60,130 nt of DNA from Nitrosomonas marina (GTDB lineage Bacteria > Pseudomonadota > Gammaproteobacteria > Burkholderiales > Nitrosomonadaceae): assembly GCF_900110145.1 (NCBI RefSeq), contig NZ_FOCP01000021.1:1-60130 (forward strand), given 5' to 3'. Both the position numbers and the translations under genes were made by a program. Below the pieces are notes generated by a model. The model saw only the letters and a program-made list of their open reading frames with translations. It did no database searches and was not told the origin of the DNA. This document shows, piece by piece, positions 1 through 8,951 of the stretch (positions are counted from its first letter, which is position 1; every line of letters begins with the position of its first letter).

Positions 1-32
1 GTCCGTGCTTCGCCCTCAATGAACCTACTCAT
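1..32 (-). CDS. transposase N-terminus, partial (IS1182-like)
   Basis: Only the first eleven codons are present, starting at an ATG complementary to 30-32: MSRFIEGEART. I recognise this as the characteristic start of IS1182-group DDE transposases (typically MSRFIEGE.RTQ), which go on to cut and paste the element. The gene runs off the left edge, so intactness cannot be judged. The identification rests on a very short but distinctive string and on the IS-like upstream sequence. Confidence 0.6.
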   Translation of the reverse strand, partial: MSRFIEGEAR

Positions 33-110
33 GGAATACTCCAATTAACTGGAAAGTAAAATTATATAACCAATTGGGTTTTCACACAGTCTGGGCCGAT
101 TGCTGCCGAA
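1..110 (-). mobile_element. right end of an IS1182-like insertion sequence, cut by the window edge
   Basis: The window starts inside an insertion sequence whose transposase begins at position 32 and reads leftward out of the window. Upstream of the start, on the minus strand, lies an AT-rich stretch with a TATAAT-like hexamer near 61-66, followed by a motif reading CAGACTGTGTGAAAAC on the minus strand at about 80-95. I associate that motif with ends of such elements. The exact terminus is not defined because the other inverted repeat lies outside the window, so the right boundary given is approximate. Confidence 0.5.
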
Positions 111-189
111 ATCCGAGTCAATCCGACCGTCAGCTTTTACTGCCGTTTGACATTATCTGTCAGGTTAGAATGAAATAATACAATTTACT

Positions 190-1428
190 TTACAGCATTC
201 GGGTTCTGTCTCCACCGGAAAAACCAATCAGCGGTTCAGTAATCTGTTTACCAAACGCAATAACCTTGAAGAGTTCACCCATTTCGGCGGGACTGACTAG
301 CTTTTGCAATTGATTGGCCAACGGCAAGTAATTGTGCACATCTTCAGCAGGCGTCCGGGCAAGAATTTCCGTCACGCCACAATTCAACAAAAAATGGGCT
401 TGTGTCGTGTAGCCCAGCAACGTCATATCCGTTTCGACAGCGGCTTCGGTCACTGCGCTGAAATCAACATGACTTGTGATGTCCTGCAGCCCCGGCAGAA
501 AAAAAGGATCACCATGCGCATGATGCCGGTAGTGACACATGAGCGTACCCTGATCGCGTTGCGGATGATAATACTCGCCCCGGCCAAACCCATAGTCGAT
601 CAGCACCGCCGCACCCACATGAAGAATTTTGGCCAGTGTTTGCACCAAAAAGCCGGCATTCAGATTGATTTCGCTGATATAGGTAATGTCATTATGGAGT
701 TCAGGATTGATTAAACCAGACAATGCAGTCGCAGCCGTTTTGAGTGCATTGTTGTCAACAGGCTGATCAACCCAGACAAATTCATTCGCCTGTTCATGGT
801 TATTCCAGGCCACGCCACGCTCGTAAATTTCATGGCCCTGCCACTTAACAAGATGCACCGGCAGCGCATCGAATACTTCATTCGCCAGAATGGTGCCGCA
901 AAATTGATCGGGAAGCCGGTCAAGCCAGCTAATACGCGATTGCAAGTATGGCATTTTTTCAGCCAACAGGTGTTGCTGACGCTCGCGCAACTCTGCGCTG
1001 ACTTCGAGAATATAATAGTGCCGCGGCAGGCAATTCTGCCGTTCCAGCTCCTGCAGCAAATCTACCGCCAGCTTGCCGGAGCCTGCGCCTAATTCAAGAA
1101 TATCGGCTGCACCGGTTTTCTTGTTTACGCACTCGAAAATCTGCCGTACCTGTGCTGCCAGCGCGTAACCAAATAACGATGAAATTTCAGGCGCAGTAAC
1201 AAAGTCGCCGCTGCCGCCCAGCTTGGTTGCGCCGCCATTGTAATAACCGAGCCCGGGATGATACAGGGCATACTCCATATAACGCGCAAAAGAAATCCAG
1301 CCACCGGCTGATGCTATTGCGTCACGAATAAGCGACTGCAGTTTCCGGCTGTGCGCCAGCGCGTTATCATCACATGCTGGCAAACCCGAGGGCATTGTGC
1401 GGGTTGAAGATGTAGTATCGGCAAACAT
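190..1428 (-). CDS. MidA/NDUFAF7-family SAM-dependent methyltransferase
   Basis: A 412-residue protein of the COG1565 family, whose mitochondrial member NDUFAF7/MidA methylates an arginine of complex I. The bacterial substrate is not established. The SAM-binding Rossmann core is visible: ILELGAGSGKLAVDLL around residue 110 is the glycine-rich motif I, and NEVFDALPVHL around 185 is a typical family motif. The N-terminal part (FARYMEYALYHPGLGYY) is the usual family entry. The ATG at 1426-1428 is the start. The gene is divergent from the reductase at 1529, leaving about 100 bp for two promoters. Cytoplasmic, with no signal peptide. Confidence 0.85.
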   Translation of the reverse strand: MFADTTSSTRTMPSGLPACDDNALAHSRKLQSLIRDAIASAGGWISFARYMEYALYHPGLGYYNGGATKLGGSGDFVTAPEISSLFGYALAAQVRQIFECVNKKTGAADILELGAGSGKLAVDLLQELERQNCLPRHYYILEVSAELRERQQHLLAEKMPYLQSRISWLDRLPDQFCGTILANEVFDALPVHLVKWQGHEIYERGVAWNNHEQANEFVWVDQPVDNNALKTAATALSGLINPELHNDITYISEINLNAGFLVQTLAKILHVGAAVLIDYGFGRGEYYHPQRDQGTLMCHYRHHAHGDPFFLPGLQDITSHVDFSAVTEAAVETDMTLLGYTTQAHFLLNCGVTEILARTPAEDVHNYLPLANQLQKLVSPAEMGELFKVIAFGKQITEPLIGFSGGDRTRML

Positions 1429-1528
1429 CGTTAATTTGTTCTCAATATGATAAATTTCACTTGGATAAAATCTGTGGTTTTATAATACGCTCAATAAGCA
1501 ATCAGTATGTATTTTACGGGAGATCACC

Positions 1529-2269
1529 GTGCAGGGAAAAGTTGTTCTGGTAACCGGGGGCGCGAAACGCGTGGGCGCGGCAATTTGCCGCAGGCTCCAT
1601 GCGCACGGAGCTACGGTTGTCATTCATTATCGCAGCTCGATTGAAGAAGCGCGTGCGCTACAGCACGAGCTGGACCAAAAAAGAACGAATTCGGCTTCTC
1701 TGGCCCAGGCTGACTTACTGGATACCGGGCTGCTGCCGGACCTTATCGAAAAAACCGTGGCGCGCTATGGCCGGCTGGACGTATTAATCAATAACGCTTC
1801 CAGTTTCTTTGCAACACCACTGCACGCATGCACAACTGATGCATGGCACGACCTGGTAGGCAGCAACCTGATGGCACCGTTATTCCTGATACAGGCAGCC
1901 GAACCGCATCTCAGGGAACAACGCGGTTGCGTGATCAATATCGTGGATATCCACACCGAGCGGCCGCTGAAAGATTTTGTCATATACAATGCCGCCAAAG
2001 GCGGGTTGCAGGCACTCACCAAATCTCTGGCGCTGGAAATGGCACCCGATGTGCGCGTAAACGGTGTATCGCCCGGGCCCATATTATGGCCCGAAGACAG
2101 TACATGGTCGAATACGGAACAACGTGAAAAAATCATTCAGGGAACGCTCTTAAAACGCACCGGCGAACCGGAAGACATCGCAAAAACGGTGCAGTTCCTG
2201 ATTGACGATGCGCCGTATATCACAGGCCAGATAATCGCCGTGGATGGCGGGCGCAGCATTCACTTGTAA
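1529..2269 (+). CDS. folM: pteridine reductase-like short-chain dehydrogenase (FolM type)
   Basis: A 246-residue classical SDR enzyme predicted to reduce a dihydropterin (dihydromonapterin or dihydrofolate) with NADPH. The cofactor motif TGGAKRVG lies at residues 9-16, where the Arg favours NADPH. NNASSF near residue 87 is the pteridine-reductase form of the NNAG motif, and YNAAKGG near 152 contains the catalytic Tyr and Lys. The start is a GTG at 1529 preceded by a good ribosome site (CGGGAG at 1517-1522). It converges on yraN, with stop codons about 20 bp apart. FolM-type assignment is from overall resemblance, and other SDR substrates remain possible. Confidence 0.75.
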   Translation: MQGKVVLVTGGAKRVGAAICRRLHAHGATVVIHYRSSIEEARALQHELDQKRTNSASLAQADLLDTGLLPDLIEKTVARYGRLDVLINNASSFFATPLHACTTDAWHDLVGSNLMAPLFLIQAAEPHLREQRGCVINIVDIHTERPLKDFVIYNAAKGGLQALTKSLALEMAPDVRVNGVSPGPILWPEDSTWSNTEQREKIIQGTLLKRTGEPEDIAKTVQFLIDDAPYITGQIIAVDGGRSIHL

Positions 2270-2288
2270 CTGATCGCAGCCGTTTGGT

Positions 2289-2633
2289 CTATGATTCACC
2301 AAACGCATTTTCGATCCAGTTTATGACCGGATTGCGAGTGCCTGTAATCAGTACCACATCGAAACGACAGGCAGGCTCGGCATCGAGTCGGGACGACAGG
2401 TAATGCCGTGCCGTGCGCAATAACCTGTTCTTTTTGGTGGATGTTATACTTCCGGCAGCACCGCCAAAAGCCTCGCTGGTTCTCATCCTGACTTCGACAA
2501 ATACCAGTCGCGCTCCATCTGACATTATCAAGTCGATCTCCCCGAAACGACAACGGTAGTTTCTTTCTCTCAATACAAGGCCTCGACGCAACAGATAGTC
2601 TGCCGCCATTTGTTCAGCATCACGGCCTTTCAT
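2289..2633 (-). CDS. yraN: YraN family (UPF0102) endonuclease-fold protein
   Basis: A 114-residue protein of the YraN/UPF0102 family, a small PD-(D/E)XK nuclease-like fold related to Holliday-junction resolvases. Its biological role is unproven. The family signatures are GRDAEQMAADYLLRRG at the N-terminus, then FGEIDLIMSD and LVFVEVRMR around residues 30-50, giving the E-D-ExK-like active-site set (the last position reads EVR). It lies 9 bp downstream of the LpoA-like gene on the same strand. The same lpoA-yraN order next to rsmI is seen in many proteobacteria, so co-transcription is likely. Confidence 0.88.
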   Translation of the reverse strand: MKGRDAEQMAADYLLRRGLVLRERNYRCRFGEIDLIMSDGARLVFVEVRMRTSEAFGGAAGSITSTKKNRLLRTARHYLSSRLDAEPACRFDVVLITGTRNPVINWIENAFGES

Positions 2634-2642
2634 TTGCAGTAA

Positions 2643-3764
2643 TTACCGCTTTTTTTCCAGTATTCGGACTTTACCCTGATCAAACCGGGCAGCAACTGGT
2701 TCACGAATGAAATGTGCCGGCGGGGTAAAACGGATATCGCCGGTAACGCCATCAAATGCGATGCTGTACGGCGAATGCGTTTGCAGCATATGACGCATTA
2801 AACGAAATGCATCAATACCCAGTGCAAAAAGACGCTCTTTATCCTCGTCTCTGGTATTGTCTGAATCCCGGTACGCCATAACGGCAGGGTGATCGGGCTG
2901 CAACAACCAGGGCATATCCATAAATCGAACGCCGTTCAGATCATGATTGAACAATGGGTCCTGATTTGTGAAAAAAACCTGTGAAGTTGCAAACACCGGT
3001 GTTTGCGGATCGAGATACGGCCTGACGCGGCGCACTTCGTCAGCATCCAGTGTCAGAAAAACAAGGTTCTGTTCACCACCCGTATATTGTCTCAGTTGTG
3101 AAAAAAAACCCTGATGATCATCATAGTCAATCGACTCCACCGTATTACCGTATTCTGCAAGCCAGCGATCGGCGAACGCCTGTTGCAAACGCTGCGACAG
3201 GCCGCTTCTGTCCTTGATAATAATGGCATGGTTTTTTTCAGTAGACAGCGCCATTTCGGCTATATGTGCAGCCTCGGATTCCGACTGCAGACCAAACAGG
3301 AACAAGTTCGGTGGCAGCATCATGTCCTGGTCCGTTGCATTCAACGCCAGTGTGGGTACCATGACCACATGACTGGATGCCAGCGCGGTAACGCCATTGC
3401 GGGTAAGCGGGCCGACGATGAATACTGCGCCGGCATCCAGCGCCTGATGATAGGTTATCAGAATATCCAGCGGATCTTCCGTCGTCGAATATATGCGCAC
3501 TATCAGTGGCAGCGCCGCTTCGCGTTCAGCCGCGATAGCAAAGCCCTGTTTAACCATTTCCGCCGCCGGACCGAATGACCGCGATTGCAATGGCAATAGC
3601 AGCGCAACATGCGGTACAACTGTCAGCTCCGACATGGGCCTTGGCGCGGCAGCTTCTGGAAAATACCCATCCGGGTGAGTAGCAAAAACAAGCTGGCTGC
3701 CGTATAGTGTCACGCATGTCAGCCAGACAACAAGACAGAAACGAACGATGATAAAACGTCGCAT
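2643..3764 (-). CDS. LppC/LpoA-like periplasmic penicillin-binding-protein activator
   Basis: A protein of about 373 residues with an N-terminal secretion signal (MRRFIIVRFCLVVWLTCVTL) and a periplasmic-binding-protein fold. HVALLLPLQSRSFGPAAEMVKQGF matches the start of the LpoA C-terminal domain. LpoA activates the peptidoglycan synthase PBP1A. This protein is only the C-terminal half of E. coli LpoA: the TPR-like N-terminal domain is absent, as in many betaproteobacteria. I see no lipobox cysteine after the hydrophobic segment, so it may be soluble and periplasmic rather than a lipoprotein. The frame extends upstream to a TTG at 3773. I prefer the ATG at 3764, which starts the signal sequence directly. 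It is divergent from rsmI with only 11 bp between starts. Confidence 0.75.
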   Translation of the reverse strand: MRRFIIVRFCLVVWLTCVTLYGSQLVFATHPDGYFPEAAAPRPMSELTVVPHVALLLPLQSRSFGPAAEMVKQGFAIAAEREAALPLIVRIYSTTEDPLDILITYHQALDAGAVFIVGPLTRNGVTALASSHVVMVPTLALNATDQDMMLPPNLFLFGLQSESEAAHIAEMALSTEKNHAIIIKDRSGLSQRLQQAFADRWLAEYGNTVESIDYDDHQGFFSQLRQYTGGEQNLVFLTLDADEVRRVRPYLDPQTPVFATSQVFFTNQDPLFNHDLNGVRFMDMPWLLQPDHPAVMAYRDSDNTRDEDKERLFALGIDAFRLMRHMLQTHSPYSIAFDGVTGDIRFTPPAHFIREPVAARFDQGKVRILEKKR

Positions 3765-3775
3765 TGTATTCAAAT

Positions 3776-4627
3776 ATGTCAGTCAAAAGTGCATTATATG
3801 TGGTAGCAACGCCAATAGGAAACCTAAACGACATCAGCCTGCGCGCAATACAGATGCTGGGTCATGTTGATGTTATCGCTGCTGAACATGTTCAAAACTC
3901 CATGCACCTGTTGTCACATCATGGAATCGCCGTAAAAAAAACCCAACTGATTGCACTGCACCAGCACAATGAAAAAAACGCCGCTGACAGAATCATCACT
4001 TTTTTGACGTCAGGAAAATCTGTTGCATTGCTCTCTGATGCGGGCACGCCGTCAATCTCGGACCCAGGCGCTCTGCTGGTGCAACGTGTTCTTGAGCATA
4101 GTTTTGCAGTTATTCCGATACCTGGGCCCAATGCGGCCGTCTGCGCGCTGTCTGCCGCGGGTATAGCATATCCGCACTTTCTGTTTTATGGATTTCTGCC
4201 GGCAAAACCCGGCCTGCGCCGACGTGCATTAGCCGAAATTGCTACATTTCCCTATACACTGATTTTTTATGAAGCGCCGCATCGAATCGTCGAATGTCTC
4301 GCAGACATGGTTATCATTTTTGGTCCTCAGCGCAAGCTGGTCATCGCTCGTGAATTGACAAAATTGTTTGAAACAATTCATGCATGTACACTCGAAGAGG
4401 CAACCATATGGATCGACGCAGACTGTCACCACCAAAAAGGAGAGTTTGTTCTGCTGGTGCACGGCACGCAAATCGAGAAAAAATCCAGCATCAGTGAACA
4501 TGCCCAACATACGCTCAGTGTGCTGCTGAACGAGCTGCCACTGAAACAGGCGGTCAAACTGACTGCAGAAATTTCTGGAGAAAACAGGAATGCGCTCTAT
4601 CAGCTCGCATTGTCACAAAAAAACTGA
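3776..4627 (+). CDS. rsmI: 16S rRNA (cytidine-1402-2'-O)-methyltransferase
   Basis: RsmI methylates the ribose of C1402 in the decoding centre of 16S rRNA with SAM. All tetrapyrrole-methylase-type motifs are present: LYVVATPIGNLNDISLRA at the start, SDAGTPSISDPG around residue 85, IPGPNAAVCALSAAG around 113, and ARELTKLFE around 195. At about 283 residues the length is normal. The frame opens at a TTG at 3764, but the ATG at 3776 is the conventional family start. No Shine-Dalgarno sequence is visible, and the upstream bases belong to the divergent LpoA-like gene, so the message may be nearly leaderless. Confidence 0.93.
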   Translation: MSVKSALYVVATPIGNLNDISLRAIQMLGHVDVIAAEHVQNSMHLLSHHGIAVKKTQLIALHQHNEKNAADRIITFLTSGKSVALLSDAGTPSISDPGALLVQRVLEHSFAVIPIPGPNAAVCALSAAGIAYPHFLFYGFLPAKPGLRRRALAEIATFPYTLIFYEAPHRIVECLADMVIIFGPQRKLVIARELTKLFETIHACTLEEATIWIDADCHHQKGEFVLLVHGTQIEKKSSISEHAQHTLSVLLNELPLKQAVKLTAEISGENRNALYQLALSQKN

Positions 4628-4698
4628 TCCGCCAACAGAAAAAATACACTTTGTATACTATGGCCACTTTGATAACACACTGAAACCATTTACCAGAT

Positions 4699-5748
4699 AT
4701 GCTCCATACACTGACTATCACCCGACCCGATGATTTTCATCTGCATCTGCGAGACGGAACGCAAATGCAGGCGATACTTCCTTTTTCCGCTAGGCAATTC
4801 GGGCGTGCCATTATTATGCCCAATCTGAAGCCGCCGGTTGTGACGACCGAGCTGGCATTGGCTTATCGGCAACGGATTCTGGCAGCGCTGACTGATGAAC
4901 AAAAAAAGACTTTCGAACCGCTGATGACGCTCTATCTGACCGACAATACCAGTCCCGAAGAAATTACACGCGCAAAAGACAGCGGTTTTATTCATGGAAT
5001 CAAGCTTTATCCCGCCGGCGCCACAACCCATTCCGACGCAGGAGTCACTGACATTACACGCTGTTACGCCACGCTGGAAGCAATGGAGAAAAATAACCTG
5101 CCTCTCTTGATTCATGGTGAGGTAACCGATCCTGAAATTGATATCTTTGACAGAGAAAAAGTTTTCATTGACTGCATACTGTCACCGCTAATACACCAGT
5201 TTCCCGGGCTTCGTATTGTTCTGGAGCACATCACAACCCAGGATGCCGTTGCATTCATATCTGCTGCCCCCGACAATATTGCCGCCACGATAACCGCACA
5301 CCATCTGCGCTATAATCGCAACGAGATTTTCCGTGGCGGTGTGCGTCCACATTATTACTGCCTGCCGATATTAAAACGTGAGAACCATCGACAGGCCCTG
5401 ATCAGAGCGGCAACGGGGGGATGTAAAAAGTTTTTTCTGGGTACCGACAGTGCTCCGCACACGCGCTTGTTGAAAGAAAACAATTGCGGATGCGCGGGAA
5501 TTTTTACCGCGCACGCTGCGATCGAACTCTACGCGGAAGTGTTTGATCAGGCTGGCGCACTGGACAAACTGGAAGCGTTTGCGAGTTTCCACGGCGCGGA
5601 TTTTTATCAATTGCCGCGTAACACATCGTCAATTACGCTCCAAAAAACCGACTGGCAGGTCCCTGGAAAAATACCGTTTGTTTCCGATACACTGATTCCG
5701 CTTTGCGCGGATGAACAGCTCCATTGGAAAATGGCTGCAAAGACATAG
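4699..5748 (+). CDS. pyrC: dihydroorotase, class II
   Basis: PyrC closes N-carbamoyl-aspartate to dihydroorotate, the third step of pyrimidine synthesis. It is a 349-residue enzyme of the E. coli homodimeric type. The zinc-site residues are visible: HLH at residues 14-16, Lys102 in [16 protein letters not shown] (the carboxylated lysine), His in LLIHGEV near 139, His in LEHITT near 177, and Asp in GTDSAPH near 250. The 71-bp gap after rsmI contains TATACT at 4654-4659, a possible -10 element without a convincing -35 partner. The gene converges on the GGDEF gene with a 14-bp gap and no obvious terminator. Confidence 0.95.
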   Translation: MLHTLTITRPDDFHLHLRDGTQMQAILPFSARQFGRAIIMPNLKPPVVTTELALAYRQRILAALTDEQKKTFEPLMTLYLTDNTSPEEITRAKDSGFIHGIKLYPAGATTHSDAGVTDITRCYATLEAMEKNNLPLLIHGEVTDPEIDIFDREKVFIDCILSPLIHQFPGLRIVLEHITTQDAVAFISAAPDNIAATITAHHLRYNRNEIFRGGVRPHYYCLPILKRENHRQALIRAATGGCKKFFLGTDSAPHTRLLKENNCGCAGIFTAHAAIELYAEVFDQAGALDKLEAFASFHGADFYQLPRNTSSITLQKTDWQVPGKIPFVSDTLIPLCADEQLHWKMAAKT

Positions 5749-5762
5749 AAGGGATCATCAGG

Positions 5763-6872
5763 TTAGAAGAAGTCGATAGTTCCAGCCTTCTCGTGTTCTA
5801 CCAGGTATCCGCGTCTGATAAGATCCTCGTAAAAATGAATCTGGTTTTTGCCATTCTTTTTTGCAAAGTATAGCGCTTTGTCCGCTCTGCCTATTATTGT
5901 GGTCGCAAACAGATTATTCTTTTTAATCATTGTAGCGCCAACACTGACCGTAACCGTTCTGACTTTCGGGAAGCGGTAGTCGGCAGTAACTCTTCGAAAA
6001 CGGTCGAGCACTGTATGCGCGTTCTGTTCGTTTTCAACGCGGCAGATCACAACAAACTCTTCTCCACCGAAACGAAACAATAAATCCCTGGTGCGAAAAT
6101 TCTGTTTCATGATGTACGATATTAACAGCAGCACTTCGTCACCGATAATATGCCCGAAATGATCATTGATCTGCTTGAAATCATCAATATCCATAATGGC
6201 AAGACAATAACCCAAGCCATCAAGGGTCTTCCTTCTGTTTTCACTGTTCCATAGCTGGCCGCAGTTATGCCCGGCATTAAGTGACAATGATTGAATTTTA
6301 AGAATGCTTTCCTCAAAGGTGTGCCGGTTCAGCAAACCTGTTAACTTGTCTCTCTGATTCTCATCCAGAAGACTACGAAAATTGTGTGCGATACCGAGTA
6401 GATTGGCTAAAATCTGAATTTCTTTTTCAATCAAGGCATGTGAAAGCTCAAAGGATAACAGGCTGTCAACCTTGTTGTCCTCAAACACAGGATATACAAT
6501 CGAGTATTGCTGGTTCTGCTTATCACTGATATACGGTTCACCAGTCGTATTTATCCGTTTAAATGCGGATTCAATATCAGGTGGCAGGATGATTTCACTT
6601 GTGTAGTTTTCGTGGGGTCGGCTTGAGTTTGTTTCAGGATCTTCTTCTGCACTGACTGCCGATGAATAAACCATCAAAGTGCATTTTGAACTCGCCCCCC
6701 TCACTTTATACATTGAAATCTCTTTGATTTCCAATAGCTCGGCCATCGTTTTCAACAGGCTGAACTCAAACTGCTCGATATTCCGTATCGTCGTTAATGA
6801 GGCCAGTTTGTCCAACAGAGAAGGCTCTTTCTCAGCACTCTGAATATTCGGCTCTGAAGAATGTTCAGTCAC
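5763..6872 (-). CDS. diguanylate cyclase with N-terminal GAF-like sensor region
   Basis: A 369-residue protein predicted to make cyclic di-GMP from GTP. Residues about 25-165 look like a GAF-type sensor. There is no membrane segment, so it is cytoplasmic. The GGDEF domain spans about 172-345. The active-site signature reads GGEEF at 269-273, the metal-binding Asp sits in IMDIDDF near 230, and the DKLTGLLNR entry motif is at 175-183. An RxxD inhibitory site (RTRD, 260-263) lies exactly five residues before GGEEF, so feedback inhibition by product is likely. The start is a GTG at 6872 preceded by AGGTGA. No EAL domain is present. The input signal is unknown. Confidence 0.9.
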   Translation of the reverse strand: MTEHSSEPNIQSAEKEPSLLDKLASLTTIRNIEQFEFSLLKTMAELLEIKEISMYKVRGASSKCTLMVYSSAVSAEEDPETNSSRPHENYTSEIILPPDIESAFKRINTTGEPYISDKQNQQYSIVYPVFEDNKVDSLLSFELSHALIEKEIQILANLLGIAHNFRSLLDENQRDKLTGLLNRHTFEESILKIQSLSLNAGHNCGQLWNSENRRKTLDGLGYCLAIMDIDDFKQINDHFGHIIGDEVLLLISYIMKQNFRTRDLLFRFGGEEFVVICRVENEQNAHTVLDRFRRVTADYRFPKVRTVTVSVGATMIKKNNLFATTIIGRADKALYFAKKNGKNQIHFYEDLIRRGYLVEHEKAGTIDFF

Positions 6873-7027
6873 ATAGTCACCTGATATTATGAAAAATTAA
6901 TAGGTATTCATGCTCAGCACCTCATCAATATAAGTTACATGAATTAGGTTCAGAAAATTAACTATCGAATAATTACCGGATACACATTGGTCATTTAGAT
7001 AGATCTGCAAACTTTGAATACCGGGTT

Positions 7028-7741
7028 TCAAAAAATTTCATGTAAAAATTGAGTAATTGATTGATAAGCGCGAATCGCAGCTGTTTCGTTATAGACTGTA
7101 CCGAAATCCGGATTGTTCGCCACAGGATTGGTGAATGCATGCATAGTGCCGCCATACACATGCACCTGCCAGTCAACACTGGCATCAGTCATTTCCCGTT
7201 CAAAATCCAGCACCTGTTCGGGCGGCACCATTGGGTCGTCATGACCGTGCAGGCACAGGACCTTGGCGGTAATCCTCTCATTCACCACATTCCCGGGCGC
7301 GAAGATGCCATGAATGCTGATGACACCTTTGACATCGGCGCCTGATCGCGCAAGTTCCAGTACGCACATACCCCCAAAACAATACCCCATGGCCGCCACT
7401 CGTGAACTATCGACCTGCGGCAAATTCCGCACAGCCTGTAAGGCCGCATTGATTCGACGTCTGAGCAATGCCCGGTCGCTGGCAAAGGGGCTCATCAACG
7501 CGCCATTACCTTCAATATCTCCATCCTTGCCATATACACCCTTTCCATACATATCCAAGGCAAAGCCGACATAACCCATCTCGGCTACTTTTTCGGCGGC
7601 ATTGCAGGCAAATTCGCGCCGTCCGCTCCAGTCATGCGCCACAAGTACGGCCGGTTTCGGTGCACCCGTTTCAGCATTGTCAGCAAGATAACCTTCAAGC
7701 AGAGTATCGCCGTCATGATAATCGATCGTTTGCGTTTTCAT
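7028..7741 (-). CDS. dienelactone hydrolase family protein
   Basis: An alpha/beta-hydrolase of about 237 residues. Family members hydrolyse dienelactone or related esters, but the substrate here cannot be told from sequence. The catalytic triad is recognisable: Cys nucleophile in GYCFGG, Asp in HGHDDPMVPP, and His in GGTMHAFTNP. The frame is open up to an ATG at 7840. I chose 7741 because MKTQTIDYHDGDTLLEGYL is the usual family N-terminus and a GAGGG ribosome site lies about 10 bases upstream. No signal peptide, so cytoplasmic. It lies downstream of nothing obvious on its strand and is probably monocistronic. Confidence 0.88.
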   Translation of the reverse strand: MKTQTIDYHDGDTLLEGYLADNAETGAPKPAVLVAHDWSGRREFACNAAEKVAEMGYVGFALDMYGKGVYGKDGDIEGNGALMSPFASDRALLRRRINAALQAVRNLPQVDSSRVAAMGYCFGGMCVLELARSGADVKGVISIHGIFAPGNVVNERITAKVLCLHGHDDPMVPPEQVLDFEREMTDASVDWQVHVYGGTMHAFTNPVANNPDFGTVYNETAAIRAYQSITQFLHEIF

Positions 7742-8122
7742 CGTATCATTGCCCTCACATTCATTCATATTTGCCAATTGTTCATCACGTTCAGCTGCCC
7801 TGAAAAAACGCCCAGGTGTTTCAGAAGCGGTCAGGCACACGAACTAACACGAACTAGGGTATTGATTAATTCTGGACTTGCCAAGTGTAAAAATAATATT
7901 TTTGTATCCGGCCGATGCGCTACCGAATAGTGATATTCAAAATTAATGCAAGTACGGCCCGACTCCGTTACAATTGATGCCATGGGAAAATTATACACAA
8001 ATTAATACACGATCGAATGACTATAAAAACAAATTCCGGGATTTTTTCATCATCTAAACCAGCGTTGCAACAAACAGAGATAACAGAGATATTCAATTAA
8101 CAGGATTAACAGGAGTCATGCA
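7742..8122. other. intergenic region upstream of the Asp/His-tail gene
   Basis: About 380 bases between the divergent hydrolase and secreted-protein genes. I see no convincing gene. It contains TATAAA at 8022-8027 and a tandem 9-base direct repeat, AACAGAGAT, at 8073-8081 and 8082-8090, shortly before the ribosome site AGGAG at 8111-8115. No well-spaced -35/-10 pair stands out. Confidence 0.4.
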
Positions 8123-8710
8123 ATGAATTATTTAAAAATCAGGTTGCTTTCAATTCTGGCCTTCATTTGTGTATTTGGAGTCATCAATATCGCATGGGCC
8201 GAGCAAGTGGTCATCAAACGCGATCTCATCTTCATTGCCGATCGCGGCTTGACCGTCAAAGATCTGCATACCGGTGCACTGAATCAATGTGCGGCACCGC
8301 CATTACTTGATCCCGCCGGCAGCGATGTTACCGGACTGCTGGCTACCGCGACCGACGTAGCGATTAAACATGACTATGCAGTTGTCACGATACACCCGCT
8401 GGACAGTGAGGGTAATCCGTATGTCGATACTGTAACGGTCGATATATCGCACTGTTTCGAAGTTGAAGCTGTCACTGTGGACAAGTGTATTTCAACAGTG
8501 GATATCCAGCACGGTCTGCTTATTATCCCGTGTGTTGAATATAACGGATCATACCTGACCGTTCATATGGACCGTCGTGGTAATTCCGATAACTGGGAAG
8601 TCACTTTTTTCGGGAACAATCTCGATCTGAAACATTATCGTCGATACGATGACGACCATTACCATCATTATCATGACGACGACGATGATGACGACGATGA
8701 CGACGATTAA
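8123..8710 (+). CDS. secreted hypothetical protein with His/Tyr and poly-Asp C-terminal tail
   Basis: I do not recognise the family. The 195-residue product has a clear Sec signal peptide (hydrophobic residues 9-25, predicted cut after AWA at about 26), a mature domain of about 140 residues containing five Cys that could form disulfides, and a striking tail. The tail is Asp/His/Tyr-rich (DDDHYHHYH) and then ends in eleven consecutive Asp. The tail is encoded by GAC/GAT triplets that could vary in length. It resembles metal- or calcium-binding acidic tails, which is inference only. The start is supported by AGGAG seven bases upstream of 8123. It stands alone and converges on the FixJ-like gene. 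Confidence 0.75.
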   Translation: MNYLKIRLLSILAFICVFGVINIAWAEQVVIKRDLIFIADRGLTVKDLHTGALNQCAAPPLLDPAGSDVTGLLATATDVAIKHDYAVVTIHPLDSEGNPYVDTVTVDISHCFEVEAVTVDKCISTVDIQHGLLIIPCVEYNGSYLTVHMDRRGNSDNWEVTFFGNNLDLKHYRRYDDDHYHHYHDDDDDDDDDDD

Positions 8711-8757
8711 TTTTCTGCCGGTTGTGTGTGTCGCATAACCTGTTGAAGATTGATCAA

Positions 8758-8809
8758 TACTGATCGCGCAGTCTGCTGCCAGTCAAGCGTTCGAACTGCG
8801 CGATCAGTA
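8758..8809. terminator. 15-bp perfect inverted repeat between convergent genes
   Basis: The left arm TACTGATCGCGCAGT (8758-8772) and right arm ACTGCGCGATCAGTA (8795-8809) are exact reverse complements separated by 22 bases. It lies between the ends of the convergent Asp/His-tail and FixJ-like genes, so a bidirectional transcription stop is plausible. There is no long T tract on either side, so it is not a textbook intrinsic terminator. A protein-binding site or mobile-element scar is an alternative. Confidence 0.45.
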
Positions 8810-8951
8810 ATTGTTCTGTCTGTTACCGTCGTGCCTGTGATCACAAATCGTTATTTTGAAACGGCAGTATTTCAAGGTAAATGACATTCAGTACACATAG
8901 GCAATTCAGCAACCCAGGCTGACACTAGCCCCTCAGTTCCTTAATGTTTGC

